DNA of 64,000 bases from the NCBI RefSeq assembly GCF_000015825.1, contig NC_009051.1:248001-312000 (forward strand), in the 5' to 3' direction. Shown one piece after another: positions 55,939-63,705 of the stretch. The stretch comes from Methanoculleus marisnigri JR1 (lineage in GTDB: Archaea > Halobacteriota > Methanomicrobia > Methanomicrobiales > Methanoculleaceae). Position 1 is the stretch's first letter; the number at the start of each line of letters is the position of its first letter. The notes under the pieces are model-generated. The model did no database searches, had not been told where the DNA came from, and worked only from the letters and a program-made list of their open reading frames with translations. The position numbers and the translations under genes were made by a program.

Positions 55939-57308
55939 CCCGGTGCCCCTGCGAGGAAGAGGTGCTCAACAGGATCCGCCCCACGCCAGAAGAGCGGACC
56001 TACGTCCGTACGATGGGACAGCAACTGATCGAGGCGGTGGAGCGTTCGGGAAAGGCGAAGGCGATGATGGTGGGCTCGGTCGCCCGCGACACCTTCGTCC
56101 GCGGCGACCGGGATCTCGATATATTCATGCTCTTCGATCCCGCTCTCTCCCGGGAGGAACTGCAGGAGCAGGGTCTGTCCCTCGCGCACCGGATCGCGGA
56201 GGAGTTCGGTGCGACCTGGCGCGAGAAGTACGCGGAGCACCCTTACGTCAACGCGACGATCGATTCGCTGGACATCGATCTCGTCCCCTGCTACGCCGTC
56301 GCGAGCGCCACCGAGATCAAGAGCGCCGTGGACCGGACGCCGTTTCACACCCGCTATATCCTCGGCCACATCGGCGGCTACGCCGACGACGTCCTCCTCT
56401 TCAAACAGTTCGCGAAGTCGGGCGGGGTCTACGGCTCGGATCACATGACCGAAGGGTTCTCCGGCTACCTCTGCGAGATCCTGACGATCCACTACGGGGG
56501 GTTCCACCCGCTTCTTCGCGCCGCCGCCTGCTGGAAGCCCGGAGAGGTGATCGACATCGAGAGACACGGGACGAAGGAGTTCGAGGATCCGCTCGTCGTC
56601 ATCGATCCGGTCGACCCGGAAAGAAACGTGGCGGCGGCGCTCTCGCTCTCGCGGATGTTCGAGTTCGTGGAACTCGCCCGCGGCTACCTCGCCGAGCCGT
56701 CGGAAGCGTTCTTCTGCCGGCCCCCCTCCCCGCCGCTCACCCGGGAGATCTTCGCCCGCCTCCTCTCCGCGCGGGGGACGCATCTCTTCTCCATCGCGTT
56801 TGCAACGCCGGAATACACCCCCGATACGGTGGTCCCCCAGCTCAGGAAATCCGCCGAATCGATCCGGGAACTCCTGGAGCGGAGCGGTTTTCCGGTCAAC
56901 CGCATCGACGTCTGCATGGGAAAAGAGCGGTGCATGCTCCTCTTCGAGCTGATGGCCGATACCGTCCCGGTGGTGCGCCGGCATATCGGCCCGCCGCTCT
57001 CGACACGGGAGAACGCCGAGAAGTTCCTCGCGAAGTATGTCCGGGAAGAGGTCTTCGCCGGCCCCTACGTGGAGGACGGCCGCTACGTGGTGGAAGTCCC
57101 TCGCACGTTCACCCGGGCCGTCGACCTGCTGCGGTCGAAGACGCTCTTAGACGTGGCGCTCGGCAAGCACGTCCGCCGCTCGATGAAGCAGGGCTGGACG
57201 GTGAAGGCCGGTGCTGAGTGCTGGGACGAGGAGTTTGCCGTCTTCGTCTCCAGGTTCCTCGACCGGGCATCGCCGGTTGTGAGGATCAAGAGGCTGACGG
57301 GGAAGTAA
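55935..57308 (+). CDS. cca: CCA-adding enzyme (class I tRNA nucleotidyltransferase)
   Basis: The enzyme builds or repairs the CCA end of tRNAs, which is essential here because the tRNA genes in the window lack CCA. The 457-residue form has the nucleotidyltransferase motif VGSVARDTFVRGDRDLDIF with G47-S48 and D60/D62, and later SLDIDLVPCY with the third carboxylate. The start is TTG at 55935, six bases after a full GGAGGT site and overlapping the thpR stop. The frame continues upstream, but that part is a shadow of thpR. Confidence 0.94.
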   Translation: MTRCPCEEEVLNRIRPTPEERTYVRTMGQQLIEAVERSGKAKAMMVGSVARDTFVRGDRDLDIFMLFDPALSREELQEQGLSLAHRIAEEFGATWREKYAEHPYVNATIDSLDIDLVPCYAVASATEIKSAVDRTPFHTRYILGHIGGYADDVLLFKQFAKSGGVYGSDHMTEGFSGYLCEILTIHYGGFHPLLRAAACWKPGEVIDIERHGTKEFEDPLVVIDPVDPERNVAAALSLSRMFEFVELARGYLAEPSEAFFCRPPSPPLTREIFARLLSARGTHLFSIAFATPEYTPDTVVPQLRKSAESIRELLERSGFPVNRIDVCMGKERCMLLFELMADTVPVVRRHIGPPLSTRENAEKFLAKYVREEVFAGPYVEDGRYVVEVPRTFTRAVDLLRSKTLLDVALGKHVRRSMKQGWTVKAGAECWDEEFAVFVSRFLDRASPVVRIKRLTGK

Positions 57309-57336
57309 GGGTCTGCCGGCCCGCTTCCGGCGTCTC

Positions 57337-58731
57337 TCAACCGATCAGGGGAACCCTGCACCCCTGCACGTCGCCATCGGCTGGAGCCCCCGGTTCGTCC
57401 CGGACGACTTTTTGCAGCGTGAACCGAAACGCCGCCCCCGCTTCCGTGGTGCCCGGCACCCGGTCGTCCACCCAGATCCGGCCGCCGTAACGTTCGATGA
57501 GCACCTGCACGAGGAAGAGGCCGAGCCCTTCGCCGACGCCTCTCCTCCTCTTCTCGTAGCGGTGGAAGATCTCGCGCTTCTGATCGTCCGGAACCCCCGG
57601 GCCGGTGTCCTCGACCGAGATCCGGACGAACCCGTCTTCGTCTTCCACGCGGACGGTAATCTCGACGCCGGACCCGCCGAACTTGACGGCGTTGCCGATG
57701 AGGTTAGAAAAAACCTCTGAGAGGAGATCGTCGGCCAGCACCTGGCGGTCGACCGCCTCGTAATGGATGGCAATTTCGGGGAACTGTGCGATCTCATCGC
57801 GGATAACCGTGTCCAGATCCACGCGCTTGTGCCCGCCGGACGGCTGGTGGATTCGCCGGATTGTCGAGACGTTGCCCAGGATCTCGATGCTCTTTCTGAT
57901 ACTCCGCTGGAGTTTCTCCATGTACGTCCGCGAATCGCCGTCCAGGGTCTCGATGAGCAGTTCGGTGTAGAGGTTCGCGACATTCTCGGTGTTGCGGATG
58001 TCGTGCGTGAGGATGTCCAGGTAGAGGTTCGCCTCGCGGTTCGCACTGTCGAGTTCCCGGTGGAGCCGGGCAAGGTCTTCTGTGTGGCGCTGGAGCGCTT
58101 CTTCTGTCTGCTTTCGCTCGGTGATATCGGTAAACATGGCAAAGGATCCGGCGAACCTGCCGTCCTCGTCCTTCCTGGCGGTTGCGGAGACCAGCACCCA
58201 GCGTGCGCTGCCGTCCCGGTGCCTGAGACGGCACTCGTACCTGCCGTCGAGGCCCTGCTCTCTTGCCGCCATGCGGTTCCGGTGCGCGTCGAGTTCCTCG
58301 GCAAACAGGAAGTCGGTTAGCGGCCGGCCGAGCATCTCCTCGACCGAATAACCGAGCATGCCGGCCATGGTGCGGTTGGCGTAGGTGATCATATAACGGC
58401 TGTCTATCTGGAGGATGCCCTCGTTTGCCATCTCCACGATGGAGCGGAATTTCTCCTCGCTCTTTTGCAGGGCCTCTCCGGTCACCCTGCGCTCGTTTGC
58501 TTCGGCGGTCAGCATTAGAAGGAGGGTCTGCTGTTTGCGAAAGACGAAGTAAGCGGCGGTCACGGCCAGCAGGGTGGTGAAGAGGACGGTATGCATGTGC
58601 GAATCCGCGAGCGTCATGTTCGGGTAGAAGTAGTCCTTCATGGACTGGTAGACACTCATCAGGACGAATGCGAATACGCCCACCTTTCCAAGCGTGAGGT
58701 AGAGGTTGACTGGCTGGGACTCCTTGCTCAT
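57337..58731 (-). CDS. PAS-domain membrane histidine kinase
   Basis: The 464 residues have two N-terminal membrane helices (about 11-27 and 47-65) with a short outer loop, a PAS domain (about 91-210, SEEKFRSIVEMANEGILQID to FTDITERKQ), a dimerisation helix with phospho-acceptor H243 (ILTHDIRNTEN), and an ATPase domain with N-box FSNLIGNAVK at 341-350, DTGPGVP at 375-381 and GVGEGLGLF at 398-406. ATG at 58731 has GGGG five bases upstream; GTG at 58737 is also possible. No receiver gene lies beside it. The ligand is unknown. Confidence 0.9.
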   Translation of the reverse strand: MSKESQPVNLYLTLGKVGVFAFVLMSVYQSMKDYFYPNMTLADSHMHTVLFTTLLAVTAAYFVFRKQQTLLLMLTAEANERRVTGEALQKSEEKFRSIVEMANEGILQIDSRYMITYANRTMAGMLGYSVEEMLGRPLTDFLFAEELDAHRNRMAAREQGLDGRYECRLRHRDGSARWVLVSATARKDEDGRFAGSFAMFTDITERKQTEEALQRHTEDLARLHRELDSANREANLYLDILTHDIRNTENVANLYTELLIETLDGDSRTYMEKLQRSIRKSIEILGNVSTIRRIHQPSGGHKRVDLDTVIRDEIAQFPEIAIHYEAVDRQVLADDLLSEVFSNLIGNAVKFGGSGVEITVRVEDEDGFVRISVEDTGPGVPDDQKREIFHRYEKRRRGVGEGLGLFLVQVLIERYGGRIWVDDRVPGTTEAGAAFRFTLQKVVRDEPGAPADGDVQGCRVPLIG

Positions 58732-59030
58732 ACGCACCCCGGGCAGATGCGGGACGGGATCTGCTGCATGCTATGGTAACCCCGGTCTGTGGGGGTTTCG
58801 TGCAATGCCGCGCCTGGTGAAACCAGCGGTCGGAAACTCTCTTTGGCCGGCCGGTTTCCGCATACAACGGCCGGAGCCTGAGCAAATGCAGCAGCCCGAT
58901 TGCCGATTGCATTCTCCCCCACGATACAATAAATCTTCCCGACCGTGCAGGTGTTCACACCTCTCTCCCGGAAAAACCGTTGCGCCCGCCCGGTACCCCG
59001 GTGCATTTCCGATCCGTATATTACGTCGAG

Positions 59031-59404
59031 GTGCAATTCTCCGGCACGGGAACATACGTTAAGCTCGTCGGTTTCGGCATCCTCACCTGGCTCCTCCCTT
59101 TCCTCCTCTCGCTCCCCCTCTATTCGTCGGAGGGCGTCCGCTCTACAACATCTTCCTGTTCAAGTTGGTCCTGCTCGTCTTCTCGGCCGCGCTCGGGACC
59201 TTCCTCATTCTGGTCTACTTCAGGGACGTGCAGGACCGTTTCGTCCGGGAAGGCGCCCTGCTCGGCGGCGTATGGCTCCTGATCAACCGGGCGCTCGACG
59301 CCGCCGTCCTCCTGCCCCTCTTGGGGATGGACGCCGGCACCTACATGGGAGAGATCGGGCTTTGTTACCTCATGATCCCGATCATCGCCCTCGGGATCGG
59401 GTAG
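59031..59404 (+). pseudogene. small membrane protein gene broken by a frameshift
   Basis: Two overlapping frames together give one plausible protein. The first reads YVKLVGFGILTWLLPFLLSL up to about 59140. The second, one base out of register, reads LYNIFLFKLVLLVFSAALG, then VYFRDVQDRFVREGALLGG and ends PIIALGIG at 59404. This layout of about four membrane helices resembles a methanogen membrane protein family of unknown function that I know only by pattern. A single missing base near 59140-59150 explains the break. It may be a real pseudogene or a sequencing error. The start (GTG 59031) is uncertain. Confidence 0.6.
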
Positions 59405-59420
59405 GCGGCCGAGCAGGCTG

Positions 59421-59696
59421 TGTGGGTTGCGACGGTCCGTTAGGACCGGAGTTTGAGCACCGTAGGTGTGGGTTGCGACGGTCCGTTAGGACCGGAGTTT
59501 GAGCACCGTAGGTGTGGGTTGCGACGGTCCGTTAGGACCGGAGTTTGAGCACCGTAGGTGTGGGTTGCGACGGTCCGTTAGGACCGGAGTTTGAGCACCG
59601 TAGGTGTGGGTTGCGACGGTCCGTTAGGACCGGAGTTTGAGCACCGTAGGTGTGGGTTGCGACGGTCCGTTAGGACCGGAGTTTGAGCACCGTAGG
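59421..59696. repeat. tandem array, six perfect 46-bp units
   Basis: Units begin at 59421, 59467, 59513, 59559, 59605 and 59651 and are identical. Each contains the palindrome CGGTCC-GTTA-GGACCG and the tail GAGTTTGAGCACCGTAGG. A seventh unit begins at 59697 and breaks off after about 12 bases into a related array. There are no unique spacers. The array lies between a broken membrane gene and the end of the ABC-2 permease gene. Confidence 0.95.
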
Positions 59697-59701
59697 TGTG
59701 G

Positions 59702-59799
59702 GTTGCGACTGCCGTCCCGGCAGGAGCATGAGAAACCCGAAGGTCTTCGAGTTGCGACTGCCGTCCCGGCAGGAGCATGAGAAACCCGAAGGGTTTCGA
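59702..59799. repeat. two 49-bp repeats related to the 46-bp array
   Basis: The two units (59702-59750 and 59751-59799) share the GTTGCGAC head of the 46-bp unit but carry a different palindrome, CTGCCG-TCC-CGGCAG, followed by GAGCATGAGAAACCCGAAGG. The second unit differs in its last bases (GGGTTTCGA in place of GGTCTTCGA). The stem sequence changes while pairing is kept. Confidence 0.85.
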
Positions 59800-59827
59800 G
59801 TGGGGGTAACCTTCCGGCACCCGCACT

Positions 59828-60577
59828 TCACGTCTGGATCTTCCGGAAGAGGTACGCCCCGGCGACGGTCATGAGCACGGCGCAGGCGGCCATGACGGCG
59901 AGGCTCGCGAGCGGGTGAATCTGGGCGGTGCCCGAGAGGCCGTAACGGATGCCCTCGACGCCGTAGGTCAGGGGGTCGGCAAGCGTCAGCGGCCGGAGCC
60001 AATCGGGCAGGCTGTTGATGGGGAAGAGCGCCCCGGAAAGCCCGAAGATCGGGAAGATCACGAAGTTCATGATGAGCTGGAAGCCGTGCATGTCCTCCAT
60101 CCTCGATGCAATCGCGATCCCGAACGCGGTGAAGGTCACGCCGATCAGCGCCATGAACCCGACGGCGACCAGGAACCCGCTGATGCCGGCGGGCTGGAGC
60201 CCGATGAAGAGCGCGAACACCATCAGGATCAGCCCCTGGATGACCGCCGTCGTCGCTCCCCCGAGCGTCTGGCCGATCATGATCTCGAGCCGCGAGACCG
60301 GGGCGACGAGCGTCTCTTTCAGAAACCCGAACTGTTTGTCCCAGATGATCTGGATCCCTGAAAAGACCGAGGTGAAGAGGACGCTCATCGCCACGATGCC
60401 GGGGATGATGAACTCCAGGTAGCCTTCCTCCACGCCAGGAATGCTGACGATCGAGTTCAGCCCGAACCCGAGCACCAGCATGAAGAAGAGGGGCATCCCG
60501 AGGCTGCCGACGATCCTGCTCTTTGAGCGCAGGTAGCGCTTGACGTTCCGCAGCCAGATGGTATAGACGATATCCAC
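59828..60577 (-). CDS. ABC-2 type transporter permease
   Basis: This is an exporter membrane subunit of the ABC-2 (DrrB/NodJ-like) family. The 249 residues have about six membrane helices, with the conserved LFFMLVLGFGLNSIV and the FPIFGLSGALFPINSLPDWL loop. The start is GTG at 60577, two bases after the ATPase stop; a longer frame upstream is a shadow of the ATPase gene. It is the last gene of the methyltransferase-AbrB-ABC operon. The substrate is unknown. Confidence 0.9.
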   Translation of the reverse strand: MDIVYTIWLRNVKRYLRSKSRIVGSLGMPLFFMLVLGFGLNSIVSIPGVEEGYLEFIIPGIVAMSVLFTSVFSGIQIIWDKQFGFLKETLVAPVSRLEIMIGQTLGGATTAVIQGLILMVFALFIGLQPAGISGFLVAVGFMALIGVTFTAFGIAIASRMEDMHGFQLIMNFVIFPIFGLSGALFPINSLPDWLRPLTLADPLTYGVEGIRYGLSGTAQIHPLASLAVMAACAVLMTVAGAYLFRKIQT

Positions 60578-60579
60578 GC

Positions 60580-61599
60580 TTACCGCCTCCTTGCCCGCTG
60601 GAACATCCGTATCGTCTCTTTGCCGTCCGCCTCCTCGTCCCGGATCGTCCTCCCCGTGTAGTGCAGGAAGACGTCCTCGAGCGTCGGCTTTCTTACCGAG
60701 AGGGAGGTGATGCCGACGCCGCTCTGGTGGATGGCGGTCACGATCCCGGGGATGTGCCGGTCGGCCTCCTGCAGGCGGATCGTCACCGAGCCGTCGTGCC
60801 GCTCGATCCCGGAGACCCATGGGGCGGTCAGGATCTCGGCGATTGCCCCGGGATCGGGCGAGGTTATGGTGACGACGTCGCCGCCGATGGAGGCCTTCAG
60901 GTTCTCCGCGGTGTCGAGCGCGACGATCGTCCCGCGGTCGATGATCGCGATGCGGTCGCAGAGCCGGTCGGCCTCCTCCATGTAGTGGGTGGTGAGGATG
61001 ATGGTGATGCCCTTCTCGTCGTTCAACCGCGCGATATACTCCCAGAGGTGGTTTCGCGTCTGCGGGTCGAGGCCGAGGGTGGGTTCGTCCAGGAAGAGCA
61101 CCTTCGGCTCGTGGAGCAGTCCCCGGGCGATCTCGAGTCGTCGGCGCATGCCGCCCGAGTAGGTCTTGACGAGGTCGTCTTTCCGGTCGGCAAGCCCGAC
61201 GAGAGTCAGGAGTTCGCCGATACGCCGGCGGCGCTCCTCCCCGCTGATCCGGTAGAGGCGGCCGTGGAAGTCCATGTTCTCGTACGCCGTCAGTTCTTCG
61301 TCCAGGCTCTGGTCCTGGAAGACGATCCCGATGGACTTGCGGACATCGTCTTCCCGCGTCACGACATCGTGGCCGTTGACCGTCGCCGTGCCCGAGGTGG
61401 GTTTCTGCATCGTCGAGAGCATGGAGATGGTCGTGGTTTTTCCCGCTCCGTTCGGGCCGAGGAGCCCGAAGATCTCGCCGCTCGCGATGGAAAACGAGAT
61501 GCCGTCGACGGCGACGAGATCGCCGAAGGATTTCGTCAGGTTGCGGGCATCTATGGCCTGATCCGGGGTTCGCTGAAGCGGTGTGGTAGAGCAGTCCAT
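60580..61599 (-). CDS. ABC transporter ATPase (DrrA-like)
   Basis: This is the ATP-binding subunit of an ABC-2 exporter. In its 339 residues are Walker A GPNGAGKTT at 48-56, signature YSGGMRRR at 147-154, Walker B VLFLDEP at 167-173 and the switch H205. A C-terminal extension after about 235 resembles the DrrA-type regulatory tail (SLSVRKPTLEDVFLHYTGR). It follows the AbrB-like gene after three bases and precedes the permease. Confidence 0.93.
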   Translation of the reverse strand: MDCSTTPLQRTPDQAIDARNLTKSFGDLVAVDGISFSIASGEIFGLLGPNGAGKTTTISMLSTMQKPTSGTATVNGHDVVTREDDVRKSIGIVFQDQSLDEELTAYENMDFHGRLYRISGEERRRRIGELLTLVGLADRKDDLVKTYSGGMRRRLEIARGLLHEPKVLFLDEPTLGLDPQTRNHLWEYIARLNDEKGITIILTTHYMEEADRLCDRIAIIDRGTIVALDTAENLKASIGGDVVTITSPDPGAIAEILTAPWVSGIERHDGSVTIRLQEADRHIPGIVTAIHQSGVGITSLSVRKPTLEDVFLHYTGRTIRDEEADGKETIRMFQRARRR

Positions 61600-61602
61600 T
61601 CT

Positions 61603-61863
61603 TCACTCCTCCGGCGGCTCCTCGGGTTCAACCTCGAACATCCGGAGCATCTCCTCTGCTATCCGCCGGAATTTATCCGCTTTGACGACGGCAAGCCCGC
61701 GCCCCTCGTCGCCGAGAACCATCAGCGTGTCGCCGGGCTTGATATCGAAGATCTCGCGCGCTTCTTTCGGGATGACAATCTGGCCGCGTTCGCCGACCTT
61801 GACCGTCCCGAAGATGTGTTTTCTGCCGCTGTGGTCGTGGCGGTGGTGGTGGTTGTGGAACAT
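61603..61863 (-). CDS. SpoVT/AbrB-type regulator with His-rich N-terminus
   Basis: The core (about 17-65) is a swapped-hairpin AbrB DNA-binding domain: FGTVKVGERGQIVIPKEARE, then FDIKPGDTLMVLGD. The start at 61863 gives an N-terminus MFHNHHHRHDHSGRKH with seven histidines in the first 16 residues, and the C-terminus is acidic (EVEPEEPPEE). The histidine cluster could bind Ni, Zn or another metal, which would make this a metal-responsive regulator; that is inference. It lies between a methyltransferase and an ABC exporter in one operon and probably regulates it. Confidence 0.85.
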   Translation of the reverse strand: MFHNHHHRHDHSGRKHIFGTVKVGERGQIVIPKEAREIFDIKPGDTLMVLGDEGRGLAVVKADKFRRIAEEMLRMFEVEPEEPPEE

Positions 61864-61871
61864 AGCTTCTG

Positions 61872-62471
61872 TCACCTCATCGGTGTGTTTCCCGACAGCA
61901 GCCGGCATCGCAGGTATTCTCCGGTCTCCGCTTCGATCGACCATACCCCGGAATCCAGGAGCGCCCGGCGCGTCTTCTCACGCGATTGGTGCCCGTCGTC
62001 CAGGACCAGGGTGCCGTCCGGTTTCGTGATCCGCCGGAGTTCTGCGAGGAACGCTTCCGGCCGTTCCACCAAGTGGAACATGTCGAGGGCGTAGACGAGG
62101 TCTGCAGCCGCATCGGGGAGGGTCGAGTCGTAGCCATTCGCAAGGACGGGGATGACGTTTCTGAGCCCTTCCTTGCGGCTCCGGTGGGAGACGGCCTTGA
62201 CGGCCAGTTCGTGGACGTCCACCGCGTAGACGGTGCCGGCCGCACCGACGAGCCCGGACGCCCCTTTGACGTAGCTCCCCGGGCCGCAGCCGTAATCCAC
62301 GACAGTCATGCCTTCCCTGATCCCGAACTCCGTAAGCAGTCTTGCCGGAGGCCTGAAGTGATCCCTGATGCGTATGGTAAGCGACATCAGCCGGAAGTAG
62401 AGATCCGGCACCCGGTCTGCTTGTTCTGCGGAATTATGTGCCGATTCGCTCCCCGGTGCGGGCTCCGGCAT
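61872..62471 (-). CDS. class I SAM-dependent methyltransferase
   Basis: The 199-residue form has the SAM-binding motif MTVVDYGCGPGSYVKG near 55-70, then VYAVDVHELAVKAV and LVYALDMFHLVERPEAFLAE, as in UbiE/COQ5-like small-molecule methyltransferases. The start is uncertain: ATG 62471 is used, while the frame is open to TTG 62525, next to the expected transcript start. It heads the operon with the AbrB-like and ABC genes, eight bases before the AbrB start. The substrate is unknown. Confidence 0.85.
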   Translation of the reverse strand: MPEPAPGSESAHNSAEQADRVPDLYFRLMSLTIRIRDHFRPPARLLTEFGIREGMTVVDYGCGPGSYVKGASGLVGAAGTVYAVDVHELAVKAVSHRSRKEGLRNVIPVLANGYDSTLPDAAADLVYALDMFHLVERPEAFLAELRRITKPDGTLVLDDGHQSREKTRRALLDSGVWSIEAETGEYLRCRLLSGNTPMR

Positions 62472-62524
62472 GTCTTTGTGCAATTGACGCAATATCCTCG
62501 CCCACAAATCAAACAATTCATACA

Positions 62525-62547
62525 AGTATGATTTTTCATACTATATG
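62525..62547 (-). promoter_or_regulatory. TATA box and palindrome ahead of the methyltransferase operon
   Basis: The minus strand has a TATA-like CATATAG at 62541-62547. Directly downstream is a perfect inverted repeat, AGTATGA at 62525-62531 and TCATACT at 62536-62542, with a four-base spacer, which overlaps the TATA edge. A repressor bound there would block the promoter. The AbrB-like protein of the same operon is the obvious candidate. Confidence 0.5.
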
Positions 62548-62680
62548 AACCTCTTGACCGTGCGCATCTCCCCATGCCCCTGGGCGTTACGGCGGGCCCG
62601 GAAACGCCGTTACCTCCCGGTATCGTGTTGAATGACCGGAAGCCGAACTGCGCGTGGTTCTGGGTGCGGTGAAAAAAGTG

Positions 62681-63700
62681 TTATTCCTGCCGGCGCTGCG
62701 CTTTCCGCGCGGCCAGCTGCTCGATGACGGGGAGATCGACGGCGCTGCCGGTCGCGAGTTTTCCCTGCCAGACCGCACGGTCGACGAACCCTCTTCCGAT
62801 GTCGTTACGGATGACGAGCGTCGTGTACCCGTCCGGCGACCCGACGGCACCCGCGGAGACGTCCGCGTTCACCGCCGTAAAGTCGTTGCAGACCCGGCAT
62901 CCGGGGCGGACGGACTCCTCTAGCTCTGCGAGGGGGATGGAGATGTGCCGCTCGTCCTGCAGGTAGACGTCCAGTTTGCCCTTGATGTCCAGATGGCGGA
63001 TCTCCCAGGGCTCGATCTTCTTCTCGGACTGCAGTTTCCCCTCGACCAGTTTCGCGTAGTCGAAGGTCTCCGTGCAGAAGAGGCCGATCACGAGCCGGAT
63101 CGCCTTCGCGTAGGGCCGGAGGAGTTCGTGGTCGCTCGCCCGGATCGCCTGGGTCGCCCGCGCCACGCAGGGCACGCCCACGACGGCGACGCGGCGGTAC
63201 TTCCGGGTGACCACGGCTTCCTTGAGGGACGCAAGGAGCGGCACCCACCAGGAGTAGCGGCTCCCGGCGTGCTGGACGAGTTCCTCTGAGGAGGTGATCA
63301 CCGCAGACGACGGTTTCATCGTCCAGGGGTCTCTCGTCACGGTGACGACCGCATCGATAAGTCCTTCATCGAGCGCGTTGACGAGGATCGCCGTCACCGC
63401 GCCGCCGCTCTGTTTGCGCTCAACCGGGAAGACCGCCCGGGCTGCGACGATATCCTCGTACGGTCCGAGCATCTTCCCCTGCGCCGCGAGGTCGACCCGC
63501 GGACAGGCTGCGTAGCACGCCCCGCAGGGCACGCCGTCGTTCTCGGCCTTGCAGTAGCCGATGTTCACCGGCGTATCGGTGTTCCCCGGCTCGAACCGGA
63601 GGGCATCCGCCGGGCAGACCGCCACGCACGCCCCGCACCCGGAGCAGAGTTCTGTATCCCAGACCTCCGACTTCAGGTCTTTGAATGTCTTCATCTCCAT
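62681..63700 (-). CDS. F420 hydrogenase/dehydrogenase beta-subunit family protein
   Basis: This is a flavo-iron-sulfur protein of the FrhB/FpoF family that passes electrons between F420 and a partner. In the 339-residue form two [4Fe-4S] sites are seen, C19-x2-C22-x2-C25-x3-C29 and C50/C59/C62/C66, followed by the FrhB fold (SGGAVTAILVNALDEGLIDAV; VAVVGVPCVARATQAIR; GLFCTETFDY). ATG 63700 has GGGAG eight bases upstream. The gene directly follows a glutamate-synthase GXGXG domain gene, so it may feed electrons to glutamate synthase. A T6 tract after the stop may be the terminator. Confidence 0.88.
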   Translation of the reverse strand: MEMKTFKDLKSEVWDTELCSGCGACVAVCPADALRFEPGNTDTPVNIGYCKAENDGVPCGACYAACPRVDLAAQGKMLGPYEDIVAARAVFPVERKQSGGAVTAILVNALDEGLIDAVVTVTRDPWTMKPSSAVITSSEELVQHAGSRYSWWVPLLASLKEAVVTRKYRRVAVVGVPCVARATQAIRASDHELLRPYAKAIRLVIGLFCTETFDYAKLVEGKLQSEKKIEPWEIRHLDIKGKLDVYLQDERHISIPLAELEESVRPGCRVCNDFTAVNADVSAGAVGSPDGYTTLVIRNDIGRGFVDRAVWQGKLATGSAVDLPVIEQLAARKAQRRQE

Positions 63701-63705
63701 GCCTA

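Noticed and set aside
59421..59799. CRISPR array
   Set aside because: The repeats are directly contiguous with no unique spacers, and no cas genes are in the window.
59828..61606. 592-residue protein covering both ABC genes
   Set aside because: The first part is a shadow of the ATPase frame; the permease begins at GTG 60577 just after the ATPase stop.
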